Source: Theocolax elegans
Taxonomy: Eukaryota; Arthropoda; Insecta; Hymenoptera; Cerocephalidae
DNA length: 64,000 nt
Direction: 5' to 3'
Assembly (NCBI GenBank): GCA_026168455.1
Contig: CM047431.1
Span: 23,687,365-23,751,364, forward strand
The notes under the pieces are model-generated. The model saw only the letters and a list, made by a program, of their open reading frames with translations, was not told the DNA's origin and made no database searches. Numbering within the stretch: position 1 is the first letter of the stretch; every line of letters starts with the position of its first letter. Below are positions 41,819-51,840 of the stretch, in pieces. A program made the translations under genes and the position numbers.

Positions 41819-41820
41819 CT

Positions 41821-42593
41821 TGTTACGTCCTAGGGTAGACGTAACGTAGAAAAATTAAATAGACTGAATTTAAATTAAAAATAGAAGTTCCCCGTTTTAG
41901 TACGCGTATAGCGTCAAGGATGGGTGGCAATTCTCCTCAGTATAGCACAGGTCATAGACCCTTCCGAAATTTACGTGCATGGGTAAGCCCGAGGTGCAAC
42001 AATGAGTGAAGGCGAGGAAAGGAAAACAACCAACCTTATCGGGCGGGAGATCTACGGTTGACCGGTGGCTGCAACTGCTCGGCTGTCTTTCTCGCTCTCG
42101 TTGATCCTCGATACAGAGACTCCCTTACAATAGAAATGCGGTATAGACTAATTTGGATTTTAAAGGGAATAGGAAAAAGACTGGTGTTTGAAGGTTTAAA
42201 AATACTGAACAATGACTTTCGGTATTCTTGCTTTATTTCGCGTTAAGATTTGGATACAGGAGTTTACCTTACTTGAGAAAGGACTAAAGAGCAAGAGCGC
42301 ACACCCCTGCGCGACATCCCTATTTATATCAAGGGTTTGGGGTGGAGTTTTGGTTCCTCTTGACCAATCAAATATTGTACATTTACTTAATTAATTTATT
42401 CTTTGTCATGCGTGACCTAATTAAGTTATTGGCTAGAATTTTTCAAGGCGGTTCCTGTCTTTGACGAGGACATCCTACTTTACGTATTAAATGTGTGCGC
42501 ACGTGTGTGCGTATGTGTGTGTGCATATGTGTGTGTATATGTGTGTGTATGTGTACGCGCCTGTGTGTACGTTGCGTCTATCATGACGCGACA
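41821..42593 (-). repeat. Provirus 5' LTR
   Basis: This 773-bp LTR, upstream in element sense, begins TGTCGCGTCATGATAGACGC (42593) and ends at the primer site side. It repeats 26839-27610 almost perfectly. Short open frames inside are LTR sequence and not genes. Confidence 0.9.
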
Positions 42594-43502
42594 ATGGCTC
42601 TGATTAAAAAAGGTTATTCTTTGAAATAATAGCTTTTCAGAGTCCGTGTCAGCGCGCCAGAGTGTCATTGCGCCAGAGACGGTGAAAGCCCGATTTACAT
42701 TTTTTGGAGGGGGGCTGCGGCAAGTAAAATTTGTCCAAACATTCGCGGGCAATTTGAATTTGATTACCAATAGATATAAATTTGTAGCAATGCTAAATTT
42801 AATATAACGGTTCATTAATTTTTTATTCTATCACAAAATTTTGAATCATAATTATTACTATTATTACTATTTTTATTTTTATGGATTTACAAAACTATCA
42901 TATACCTGACAGAAATTAAATTTAAGAAAATTTAAGGAAATTATTAATTGAAGATAACTTTAATGTAACCGATACAACTTTTGAATTGGGTTTTAATACC
43001 CTTTTCACTATTAATAATTATTATTAATTAAATTTAGATATTATCTGTCTAGAATCCTAAAAAGCAGTATTCGGTGCAAAAAATGTAAAAACCCATTTCA
43101 CAAGTTTCATCAGTTATATATTCTTGAAAGCTTTATAACATAGTATAATCCAAATAATTAGACGAAAAAAGTGTTATCCAGGATAATAATTGTTAAATAG
43201 AATTTTTGGATCGTATGAAATAGGTACTCGAGTGCTAAAACTGTCATTTTTCGAATTTTTTATTTTTACAATATATCAAATTTTGTTAAAAAGCTATTGT
43301 TTCAAAGAATAAGTTGTTTCAATCAGAGGCATATTGATGTTGTCATACAGATCAAAATCGAAACTAACAAAATGAGCCATCGATAGCCAATCTTATTACT
43401 GTAAATTAGGTATTTATAAAAGTAGTAAAAAATTCTATTCAGCCTTCCAAACCTTTTTCTCATTTGATGTGTAATGCAAAATGTTGACCTATTTTGAGGT
43501 AC

Positions 43503-44700
43503 TGTAACAGGGTTGGTATTGTACGTCAGGAGGGTTATACTCGTCCTGTGCATATATCCAATGCACAGGAAATCACCGCAATACCGTGATCAGCTGTCTC
43601 ATCATACAGCTGGTAAATCGGTAAAATCACCTTTCGGGACGACGGGAGCTAGCCCCAAGCTCCGAGTGACGTTGTTGGCCCTGTGTACAATGTATGCACT
43701 TACCTAGTACACACTCATTCCTCCTCGATACTCGTGCTCGGCTCCTCAGATATGTGTCGTGCGAAGCAATGCACGACAACCGCGGGGCATAGCGGTATTC
43801 GCCTTCGGGAATAGGGAGTGATCACTGGTTAACTAAATATTACTCGAAATTAGAGATAATGAGCTAATTTATTAAATGAAATGCAAAAGTGAAAAATACT
43901 ACAATAAGACGAGCCAAGGCAAGGTTAAACCTTGGCTCAAAACAAATAAAGCTATTCGCGTAATCTATGAAAATATACAATACACGGTTACGTGTGTGTG
44001 TGTGCGCCCACCGCCATATACGTGTCGAGACACGCGGTCTCGATCTACTCGGGAACGAGGTTAGGTTTGCCAGGTACGGGTTACCTGGTTTCGCAATAAA
44101 TAACGCCAATCGTAATCGCGCCGTAAGCACTCCGGTTTGCCGTATGCGTGATTTATTGAGCAAGAGAGAGTGTCGCGACGAGAGCGGCTGACCTCTCGTA
44201 TGGTTTGCGCGTCGGGATACCGCGCGTATCCCGTCGCCGATCTCCGCTCGCGTTTAGGTGGTAATGAATACAGCGCTGCCTGGCCAGGACTTACTTTATA
44301 CCAGGGTTACCAGATGGCGATTTTTTCTCCTTGTTGCTCTTGCTTAATAAACATCAATATACGTAAGAGAGAAAAGGAAAAAAAATCGCCAACTGGTCAC
44401 TCTGCTTTATACTCGAAAATGATCCTGGGGGACGGCGCGTGCCTCTCGTCCTTCTGTCTTTCCCTTTCTCTCTTTCCCTCTAGCACCCGTGCGCTGCTAC
44501 GTCTCACTCGCGCGGGAATCGGTATGTCAGATGATCTCCGTGCGCGATTTCCCTTGCCTCTCTCATAGGCGAGACGATACTGCCAGTGTGTCGTGCACAC
44601 CGGTTCTCCGATGCGCTCGCGCATGAGCCTTACGCGTCTTCGACGGTAAACTCACGCGATCGGTACGATTTTCGTCTCGCGTGGACCGTTTACCGTTACA
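43503..44700. repeat. Solo LTR, 1198 bp
   Basis: The sequence starts TGTAACAGGG and ends ACCGTTACA, is GC-richer than its flanks, and is bordered by the direct repeat GTAC on both sides (43499-43502 and 44701-44704). Both flanks join as one arm of the old inverted-repeat element, confirming the insertion. It has no internal pol, so it is a recombined LTR. The ends match those of the solo LTR at 57355-58396. Confidence 0.8.
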
Positions 44701-45445
44701 GTACATATTATCAAATATGATAAACAGTGGAATATAAGAAATGAAACTGTTGTTTCAACTTGCATAACTCAGATGTATTAATATTAATATTTAGAATTAT
44801 AATTTTATTTGCATTTCCTGTATATTATTTTCAACATGTATCTAAAAATTTAAACTATTTTATAATTATATTATTAAGGAGAGTAGATTATTATTAATAC
44901 AAATTATATTATTATTAACTTTTATTTAAATCTTTTTGCAAATTTATTAGTAACACAACTATTTTAATTATAAGTATAAGACTCTGGATTCTGATATTTT
45001 TGCATAATGAACAGCTTAACTCAGTTTATCTCAGGAACCACTTCATTAAATCGGCTGAAATCTTAAACGTAACTTTTAAACATTTTTAATCCACTCAAAT
45101 GAAATTTAATTGATTATGTTAATATTGTAAATGATTGTGTTAATATTGCAAATAAATTATATATAAGTATACTTATCAAATTATTTAGAGAAATTAAAAA
45201 TATATGTAATAAACAGTTAAATAATTAATGTTTTAATGAACAATTCGACATTTATTACAATTCTGTTTCATTTAAGTGGATTAAAATCATAGTTTGTTAT
45301 TGTTGTTAATATTTCAGCTTATTCAATAAAGTGATTTTTAAGATATCCTTAGTATTAATTTATTAAATAATAAATTATTTTAAATATGTAAAGCAATTAA
45401 ATAATTAAATAATTTTAAGGCTTGACATTTTCTTATCAGCCGAAT

Positions 45446-46043
45446 GATCCACTTTAAAGTGTAATCGACGTCACATTTTGTTTTGATACACTTAATAATA
45501 TTTTTGTAGTTTACATACAATTATTAGTTAGATTTTGTAAGAACTAAAAATTAGAATAATTAATATAGTGGTTCAATGCGGTTGATAATGGTTGATATGC
45601 GGTAATTAACAAATTTAGTTATTTATTCATGTTAATTAAACATTTAGAATTTCAAGCATGTATAAGTAAAGATGTGCATTATAAAAAATTATCAAAACTA
45701 AAGATTCTAATATAGTTACTATTATTGTATATTCTAAAGTTAAAATATTATTTAAAAAATTATTAACGTTAATGTAATGAACAATACAAATTTAAATTAT
45801 TAAAATGAAAGCTTTATTATATTATATAGTTTTGTTATATCTTAAAATTAAAATAATTGAAGAACTTTAAAATAAAGTAAGAAGGAATTCAACCGACATT
45901 TTTAAAAAGAATGCATTCAATGCATAAATGCATATCAATTTAAGTCATCATGATTTTAAAAATAATAGATATTTAAGAAATATAATAAGTAGGTAATAAT
46001 ATTTGTGATTTAAAAATAAATTTTAATTGTGAAGAAATACCGT
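45446..46043. other. AT-rich stretch, no gene seen
   Basis: Very AT-rich DNA without coding similarity, RNA gene or clear repeat structure. Confidence 0.4.
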
Positions 46044-46762
46044 CCCTACTAGCACACAACGTTGTTATAAAACTTGTTGAAACGTTGGAGCAACGTTGCT
46101 ACAACGTGGGATATGTCCACTAAGATTTATGTAAGTTGCCGCGATAGGTGGAAATAACGTTGTGATAACGTTTGAGCAACGTTGAAAATGCCTTTGAAAA
46201 ATGTATTTCATATAAAAATTTTAAAAATGTCCTGGGCAAGCGAAAAAATACATTTTTAAATGCACAAAATTTTAACTAATAAAAAAAAATTTTCAAACCG
46301 CGGGAATTGAACCTCGGATATATATTATAAACTACTATATATATATTATAAACTACTATCAAAATATGCTTCGAAATTAATAACCTAAAGTTAATTTAAT
46401 GACTGGAACAACAAAATAGCTCAGTTGGTAGAGAGCAAGCCTTCGGAGCTGAGGATCCGAGGTTCAATTCCCGCGGGTTGAAATTTTTTTTTATTTTTTT
46501 ATTATTAGTTAAAATTTTGTGCATTTAAAAATGTATTTTTTCGCTTGACCAGGACATTTTTTAAATTTTTATATGAAATACATTTTTCAAAGGCATTTTC
46601 AACGTTGCTCAAACGTTATCACAACGTTATTTCCACCTATCGCGGCAACTTACATAAATCTTAGCGGACATATCCCACGTTGTAGTAACGTTGCTCCAAC
46701 TTTTCAACAACTTTTATAACAACGTTGCGACAACGTTTCTACAACGTTGTGTGCTAGTAGGG
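46044..46762. mobile_element. Foldback/MITE-like element rich in CAACGTTG palindromes
   Basis: The ends CCCTACTAGCACACAACGTTG and its complement start ~270-bp inverted arms. The outer arms carry many AACGTTG words, and the inner part has a T/A-rich block and a tRNA-like sequence whose 3' half (B box) is present in both arms (46293-46320 and 46455-46480). Only the right arm keeps the full tRNA-like unit; the left has instead a short AT repeat (46316-46370). I see no convincing target duplication and no ORF. Confidence 0.75.
46409..46480 (+). tRNA. tRNA-Arg(TCG)-like sequence within the foldback
   Basis: A box TAGCTCAGTTGGTAGAG, anticodon loop CTTCGGA (anticodon TCG) and B box GGTTCAATTCC are present with tRNA spacing. 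The acceptor stem does not pair well, and the anticodon stem has only three good pairs. It is therefore a tRNA-derived segment with a possible polymerase III promoter, and probably not a functional tRNA. Confidence 0.45.
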
Positions 46763-47219
46763 GTAGTTTGGCAGTAATACGCAAAAATCTGTTAAACATA
46801 TAGGATGAAATTTTAGTATATGAAGGGAGCGAATTTCGATACGAGGATTATTCTTCGATTACAACCCGATGTAGCATGTACTTTAGAACATAAACGGCCT
46901 TCGTAGCCGATGTATAAATTAGTTAAATTAAAAATATAAATCATGAATATATTATTCCCCTCGTAGGATGGAAGGTATCTGTAACAAAAACACACGAAAC
47001 AACCAAACTAACGCCTTTAAATCCACTAGCCCATGGTGAGACGACGTGGTGTTGAAAACAAATAAGTACTCCTCTTTCAAAAGTCGTCAAACGAGTAACC
47101 GTACTAGGGGGTTTTGACTTCGCATCCGAACATAGTACGCTATCTCAATGGAGTGATCAAAAGGAAGAAGACGAAGGAGAAGGAAAAGAAAAATGGACCA
47201 CAATCAGGCCCGTAACAGC
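46763..47219. other. No gene seen
   Basis: Moderately AT-rich; short frames only. A purine-rich stretch (47160-47205) is not convincingly coding. Confidence 0.35.
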
Positions 47220-47740
47220 AGATGTCTCAGAATACCTCGGAAATTCCCAAAATATCCAGGAAATCCAATAATTAGTACGGACTTCCAGGAATAACTCAAA
47301 AATTGCCGAAGTACCCAAGAAATTCAATAATAAGAGAATATTTCATGAATAATTCAAAATTTCATAAAATATCCAAAATCTCCCGTAAATATTGCAGATT
47401 TTCTGGATTATTTCAAAATTACCCGATATATCCAGTAGGAAATCACGTAGTTAATGCAGCAAACCCGGGCTTTCCAAAATTCCTGCAATATCCATAAATC
47501 CCGTAATTAATATAGAGATACCCGGAATACCTCGAAGTTCTAAAAATATCATAGAAATTCGGCATTTAGTGCGGATATACCGGAATATGTCAAAATGTCC
47601 CAATATATTCAAGAAATCCCGTAAATATTGCAGATATCCCGAAGTACCTCAAAGATTCCAAAATAAACAAAAAAATCCAAGAAGTATCCAAAGTACCCAA
47701 GAAACCCCGTAATTAGGGCCGATTTTTCGGTATTATCTCG
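47220..47740. repeat. Degenerate ~58-bp tandem repeat (CCCGTAATTA family)
   Basis: Consensus-like pieces GCAGATATCCCGGAATACCT, CAAAATTCCCAAAATATCCA and AGAAATCCCGTAATTAGT recur about nine times with heavy divergence. It is the same family as 5100-5430. Non-coding. Confidence 0.7.
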
Positions 47741-48562
47741 CTGCACTGGGGCTCAGGGTGCAAGTGAATGATTACGAGCTGCTTAAATTGAATAAAGCCT
47801 TTATTAAACTATCTGAACAATATCACGTAGTGGTTTGGTGCCAGCTGCATTTATATCCGACAAAAAACCTAATTAAAACTTCCGGGTTATCGAAGCTAAT
47901 AACCTAAGGTACCGATACCGCGGTTTGCTGTAGGGATGAGGAAGGAAAGGAAGGGAATCAGCGTCCTGTACGCAGATCGGGTGATCGTCCTACAAATTGC
48001 TCTCCTTCTTTTTCACACTCTCATACTTCGTCACTATCCGCTGGTGCGTCGATCACGCGGATCGCGATCGCGTGCCTCGAGGTAACTTAGCTAATCTCGT
48101 GCTGGTATCTTCTTCTCCGGGATGTTGCAGCTGCTAAATCTTTATGATAATATTTGTTCCACAATAGTTGCCCGTCAACTAATATATACGGCGCGAGTTT
48201 CAGGCGTGGCGTCGACTTTGTTGATGTGCTGACAACTTCGTTACTCGGAGCTGCCTTGATTTTCCTTTCCTTGTTGACGACATACTCCAAGGTCGCCACA
48301 TCGATTAATCTATAGTTCCAGGTAATTACTTGTGTATCAAGGTTGCGCTAATGTGCGCGTTTATCTATTTTTTGCTTTTATATTGTATACACTAAGATAA
48401 CCTCACTTCTGCCTTTTGTCTCCTAAATTACAGCTGTCGTTTTATGGTACAGCTGCAATAATAAATATAGCTGTATGTTCTCCTTGTATCATTGTCTTCC
48501 ACTAAAGTATGTCATTCTTTTCACAGTGGGTTGGCTGCTTGCACCGTCTCCATGCACCCTGG
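47741..48562. other. Unassigned stretch left of an orphan LTR
   Basis: Mixed composition with an AATAAAG near 47790 and a GC-rich part around 48050. A 70-codon minus-strand frame at 48087-48299 (ends in an Arg-rich RRRRYQHEIS) has no recognisable domain. It may be the remains of another LTR element; I cannot show it. Confidence 0.3.
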
Positions 48563-48767
48563 TGTTACATGAGTTGAGAACCTTTTCTCAACTCTCGCCA
48601 CAAATGCATTTTGTCAACACAGCATTATCGTAACTAACACAATTGTTCTCTTTCACCATATGTAATTAGAGGAGACTTTAGCAGTTACAAACCTCATCTC
48701 TGTAAAGGAAGGGAAGAGGATTCCTAAATAGCCCTCGGCCCTCGAAGCAGATTCCACCCATGTAACA
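48563..48767 (+). repeat. Orphan LTR, 205 bp, with adjacent primer site
   Basis: The sequence is bounded by a perfect 9-bp terminal inverted repeat, TGTTACATG...CATGTAACA. Nine bases after it comes TGGTGACAGCGGTG (48777-48790), which looks like the primer-binding region of BEL/Pao or gypsy elements. No second copy of the LTR and no pol are seen downstream, so this is a 5'-end fragment of an LTR element. Confidence 0.6.
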
Positions 48768-48790
48768 AAGAAGAAGTGGTGACAGCGGTG

Positions 48791-49787
48791 CGAGTCTCCG
48801 TTTAATCCAGATATTTTTTGAAAATATTCAATATTTATTTTACTTTTTTTGTTCTATTTTTAAACATACAATAAGTGCACGTCCTCTCAATCCATCAGGT
48901 GATTTTTAAAATTTTCACCGCGAACTCGGTTTTTTTTATTTGTGATCGCGCATCACGCACACCAACCAAGGAGCAACGTATAAAAGTAAGTAAAATTATA
49001 TTTTTTTAACACGTATAATGTTTAAATAAATTCCGTGGGCTGCTGTCTTCCATCGCGTTTCTCCTTACGATTTTCATCAAGCTTTAACATTACACTTTTT
49101 TTTCATTATTAGCAACATCGCGAAACAAGTAATTTAATTATCATACAATTATTTTTATTATTTTTATTTTTTCCCTTTCATTATAATAGAACAATGACAC
49201 GAATTTGCAAATGCCCTTTTCTCCTGGTTTTTGCTTTTACACTTCCGGTTTTCTTACTTTTATCTAACGTAGATTAAATAATGTAATAAATGATTAAAAA
49301 AAATGTAACAATCAATAGGCTCATTTTTAAACTAGTTTTGACTATGGCAGACGGTGGCCACTGGCATTTTTGCCACATTTAGCCACCCAAAGCCAAGCAG
49401 AAAAAATCCAAAAAATGAATTTTCTTTGTAGTTTTATTAACTTTCAAAAGATCGAAATTGGTTCCTTAAAAATATGTTTAGCAATATATATTACATTAAA
49501 TCAATAGAAACTTGTATTTTACTACTATAACCAATTTCAGGGGGGGGGGGGTAAAAACTCGTCTTGAGATATTTTATTCAAAAAATTTTTTTGAATTAAA
49601 AATGTTAAAGTATTAAATTCGATAAAAATAACAATTTAATTTTGTATCAAATTTAAGGGGGGAGAGTAATGCGATGATCAAAAATCTATTTATTCAGTGA
49701 ATAAGCACAATATTAAATAAAATTAGTTTACATTTGAATTCAAACAAACTATTTAAATTTATTATCTCGTCATTTCGATTGTGTGTA
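48791..49787. other. AT-rich stretch, no gene seen
   Basis: It holds a poly-G run (49541-49550), AT-rich DNA and no ORF of note. It lies immediately upstream of the hairpin cluster and could contain its primary transcript start. Confidence 0.4.
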
Positions 49788-49873
49788 AAGTAATTCTATG
49801 ATCGTGATATGAGATGGACATGAGGGATTTGCTTGCCTCTGCGTCTTTCCTCATGAGCGCATCAGGATTACTT
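49788..49873 (+). ncRNA. Candidate microRNA-like hairpin 1
   Basis: 86 nt: the 5' arm AAGTAATTCTATGATCGTGA pairs with the 3' arm GCGCATCAGGATTACTT, and the inner part ATGAGatgGACatGAGG pairs with CCTCTGCGTCTTTCCTCAT; the loop is around GATTTGCTTG. It shares the ATGAG...GATTTGCTTGCCT...CCTCAT plan with hairpin 2. Pairing has small internal loops, as in animal pre-miRNAs. Confidence 0.5.
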
Positions 49874-49903
49874 GATTAAACATTTCTACGTAATTCACTT
49901 ATA

Positions 49904-49983
49904 CAACTTTATTGTTCTCATGGTGAGATGGCGAAAAGGGATTTGCTTGCCTTTTCATCCTTCCTCATCGAACAATAAAGTTG
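49904..49983 (+). ncRNA. Candidate microRNA-like hairpin 2
   Basis: 80 nt with a perfect 14-bp base stem, CAACTTTATTGTTC and GAACAATAAAGTTG. A small bulge follows, then TGAGATGGCGAAAAGG pairs with CCTTTTCATCCTTCCTCA with few mismatches, closing on a GATTTGCTTG loop. It is the best of the four hairpins. Confidence 0.6.
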
Positions 49984-50004
49984 GAATACTTGAAAATCTT
50001 GCAA

Positions 50005-50098
50005 CTAACACCTGCGAACTATCTCATACGGTGAGATGGGAATTGAAGATTTGTTTCTTCAACGATCTTCCTCACCGAGATAAAGTATCAGACGTTAG
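50005..50098 (+). ncRNA. Candidate microRNA-like hairpin 3
   Basis: 94 nt: outer CTAAC / GTTAG, ATCTC / GAGAT, then GGTGAGATGGGAATTGAAGA pairs with TCTTCAACGATCTTCCTCACC with an internal loop; the terminal loop is TTTGTT. Stem sequence is related to hairpins 1 and 2 (TGAGATGG against CTTCCTCA). Confidence 0.55.
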
Positions 50099-50161
50099 AA
50101 TTTAAGATAAATTTATAAGAACTGATTATAGATAAATTGCATATACGCGAAAACGTAGTCA

Positions 50162-50245
50162 GTGGAATTGCTTACTCGCTGATGTGTTGTTCGATGAGAA
50201 GTCATTCTCTATTATTTCCCACACTCATTAGCGAGTAAATTCAAC
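50162..50245 (+). ncRNA. Candidate microRNA-like hairpin 4
   Basis: 84 nt: GTGGAATTGCTTACTCGCTG pairs with TAGCGAGTAAATTCAAC, followed by ATGTGTTG against the CACACTCAT arm; the terminal loop is in the TCGATGAGAAGTCATTCTC region. The arm sequence is different from hairpins 1-3, so it could be an unrelated member of the same cluster. Confidence 0.5.
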
Positions 50246-50289
50246 AATTCTAAAATAATAATTTATCAATTGTTAAATTATTTTATGTG

Positions 50290-50430
50290 ACCAAATAGAC
50301 CCGTTACAATATATATATATATATATATGTTATATACATGTCATATATATGTTATATATATATGTCATATATATGTTATGTATATTTCATATATATGCTA
50401 TATATATGTCATATATATGTTATATAATAA
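50290..50430. repeat. AT microsatellite (ATATATGTCAT)n
   Basis: Alternating ATATATGTTATATATATGTC units, the same motif as at 13797-14028. Confidence 0.9.
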
Positions 50431-50439
50431 TATATAATT

Positions 50440-50885
50440 TTTGGTAGGTTCCACGTATACCCTTCTCGGGTTTTTACGTACGTATTCGCTACACCTTTAT
50501 TTATTCCTGTTTTTGTTTTTTCTTTCCAATTTTCCCCCCGTTACCCCACCTTCACGCATTCGCCCGGGGTTATGCCCGTGGAGAGAGGGAAAACCTGTGG
50601 CCAAACCCCGTGGGATAAATGCCTATTAGGAAAACCTCCTCCGAGAAGGGCGGTGCATTCGAGAACAATTCTGTTTGGGTGGCAAGGTCACATTGCGTAG
50701 ACTTTAACACCGAAACCGAATGTCTCACACCTCCCGCTCACGTTGTGGAATGTGAAAAAACACCTAACCGATCATTTAAGCTAAGCCCGAGAACGGTCAC
50801 CCATCCAAGTGTCAACCGCGCTCGGTGCTGCTTAACTTTATGACCGGCCGAGGTGCGCTTCCGCCACTCCGCCACCGTGTCGGTT
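50440..50885 (-). mobile_element. 5S rRNA-derived SINE-like sequence
   Basis: On the minus strand 50794-50838 reads AAGTTAAGCAGCACCGAGCG then CGGTTGACACTTGGATGGGT and GACC. This matches the internal control region (A box and C box) of arthropod 5S rRNA (AAATTAAGCAGCGTCG...ACTTAGATGGGGGACC). The rest of the 5S gene is not conserved; upstream lies GGTGGCGGAGTGGCGGAAGC and downstream ~350 bp of unique sequence. This resembles 5S-derived SINEs with an intact polymerase III promoter. No target duplication could be fixed because both ends lie in AT/TG microsatellites. Confidence 0.55.
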
Positions 50886-50969
50886 ATATATGTTATATAT
50901 ATGTTTTATATATATATATATATATAAGTGTGTGTGTGTGTGTGCGCGAGCATGCGTGTGTGTGTGTGT
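50886..50969. repeat. AT plus TG microsatellite, 3' target of the R1-clade element
   Basis: A (TATA)n tract is followed by (TG)n with a GCGCGAGCATGC interruption; on the minus strand it is (AC)n. It abuts the poly-A end of the retrotransposon. Confidence 0.85.
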
Positions 50970-51129
50970 TCTTTTTTTTTTCCGAAGAGGTGGAGAAATG
51001 CTTAATGCACCATGACTGGAGCCATGCGAGACTCCCCGTGTGTGAGACTCTCCTACCGAGGGGTGTCGATAGGCATACCCACTAAAACTCCCCCTCTTTT
51101 CTTACCTTTATTCCCCCGCGGGAGGATTT

Positions 51130-51840
51130 TTATTCTCTTCTGATGAGACCCAGCCTGTCCACTACGGACGTACAGAGGGTCACCACCGCGTTCCATCCCT
51201 TATAGGAGTCAAGCAGGCACGCCCCGATGCTCTCAGGGGTGAGGGGACCGCTCCAAGTGATTTGAAATTGGTCCCGTTCCTCCCTGAAACGAGGACACCG
51301 TAGGAAGACGTGTTCCACGTCTTCGTCCACCCCTGGACAAGCCGGGCACTCTGCGCTGCCGTAGACCCCTATAAGAAATAGGTAACTACGGAAGCATCCG
51401 TGCCCGGTCAACACCTGGGTAAGCTGGAAACTGACAAAGCCGTGTTTTCTGCTCGCCCACTCCCGGATCCGCGGGATGATGCGGTGGGTCCAGCAGTCGT
51501 CCCTGGCTGAGTCCCATCTCCGCTGCCACTCCTCTACGGTCCGCAATGACCATCGGTTGTGGCAGCGGTTCTCTTCTAGACGTCGCCCACCCTCACGGTG
51601 TTTTTCAGCTCTCTCGGCTGCCAGGAGGTCGAAGGGGGCGGTCCCCGCAACCACCGAGAGCGCAATGTCAGATACGGTTCGGTACGCCCGGACCACCCTT
51701 AGCGCAGCTATCCTGCAGGCTCTCTGGCACGGAGCACCAAAGCTCTTGTGCCTGTTCAGGGCATCAGCCCAGATAGAAGCTCCGTATAAAATTACGGAGC
51801 TCACCACCGAGGCAAGGCGAGACCTTCGCGGTTGCTGGGG
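51130..51840 (-). pseudogene. R1-clade ORF2, C-terminal part
   Basis: SSVILYGASIWADALNRHKS follows the RT thumb. The C-terminus has the zinc-finger CPACPGVDEDVEHVFLRCPR (C-x2-C-x7-H-x4-C form), then FREERDQFQI, as in R1/TRAS/Waldo elements. The frame starts within RT sequence: the preceding ORF ends ALPRW at 51801, one base out of phase at a GGGG run (51840 region). The 3' UTR runs from 51129 to the poly-A. Confidence 0.85.

Larger units (their letters stand above)
26839..42593 (-). mobile_element. 15.75-kb endogenous retrovirus-like element with two envelope genes
   Basis: A complete provirus on the minus strand: LTRs of 773 and 772 bp that are nearly identical, 4-bp target duplication ATGG (26835-26838 and 42594-42597), a tRNA-Pro-type primer site and a polypurine tract. 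In its own sense it encodes gag, protease, pol (RT-RNase H-integrase, gypsy type), a chuvirus-like glycoprotein, a small Gag-like ORF, a Cys-rich ORF, a Baculo_F-type envelope and a zinc-ribbon-like ORF. Normal errantiviruses are 7-9 kb with one env. Frames of gag, pro/pol and both envelopes each change at a mononucleotide run, so this copy as read is not intact. Confidence 0.9.
25735..45445. mobile_element. Old inverted-repeat element, split by a provirus and a solo LTR
   Basis: The left arm (25735-26838 plus 42594-42642) and right arm (43286-43502 plus 44701-45445) are diverged reverse complements. Matching pairs include ATAAGGAAATGTCAAGCCTT with AAGGCTTGACATTTTCTTAT, CAAAACTAACAAAATGAG in both senses, and GTTTATCAT/AACTGTTGTT blocks on either side of the solo LTR. 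Spacer 42643-43285 has no gene. The outer ends are approximate. The arms hold no transposase. Confidence 0.65.

Noticed and set aside
48087..48299. 70-codon minus-strand ORF as a gene
   Set aside because: Short, no recognised domain, no supporting context.
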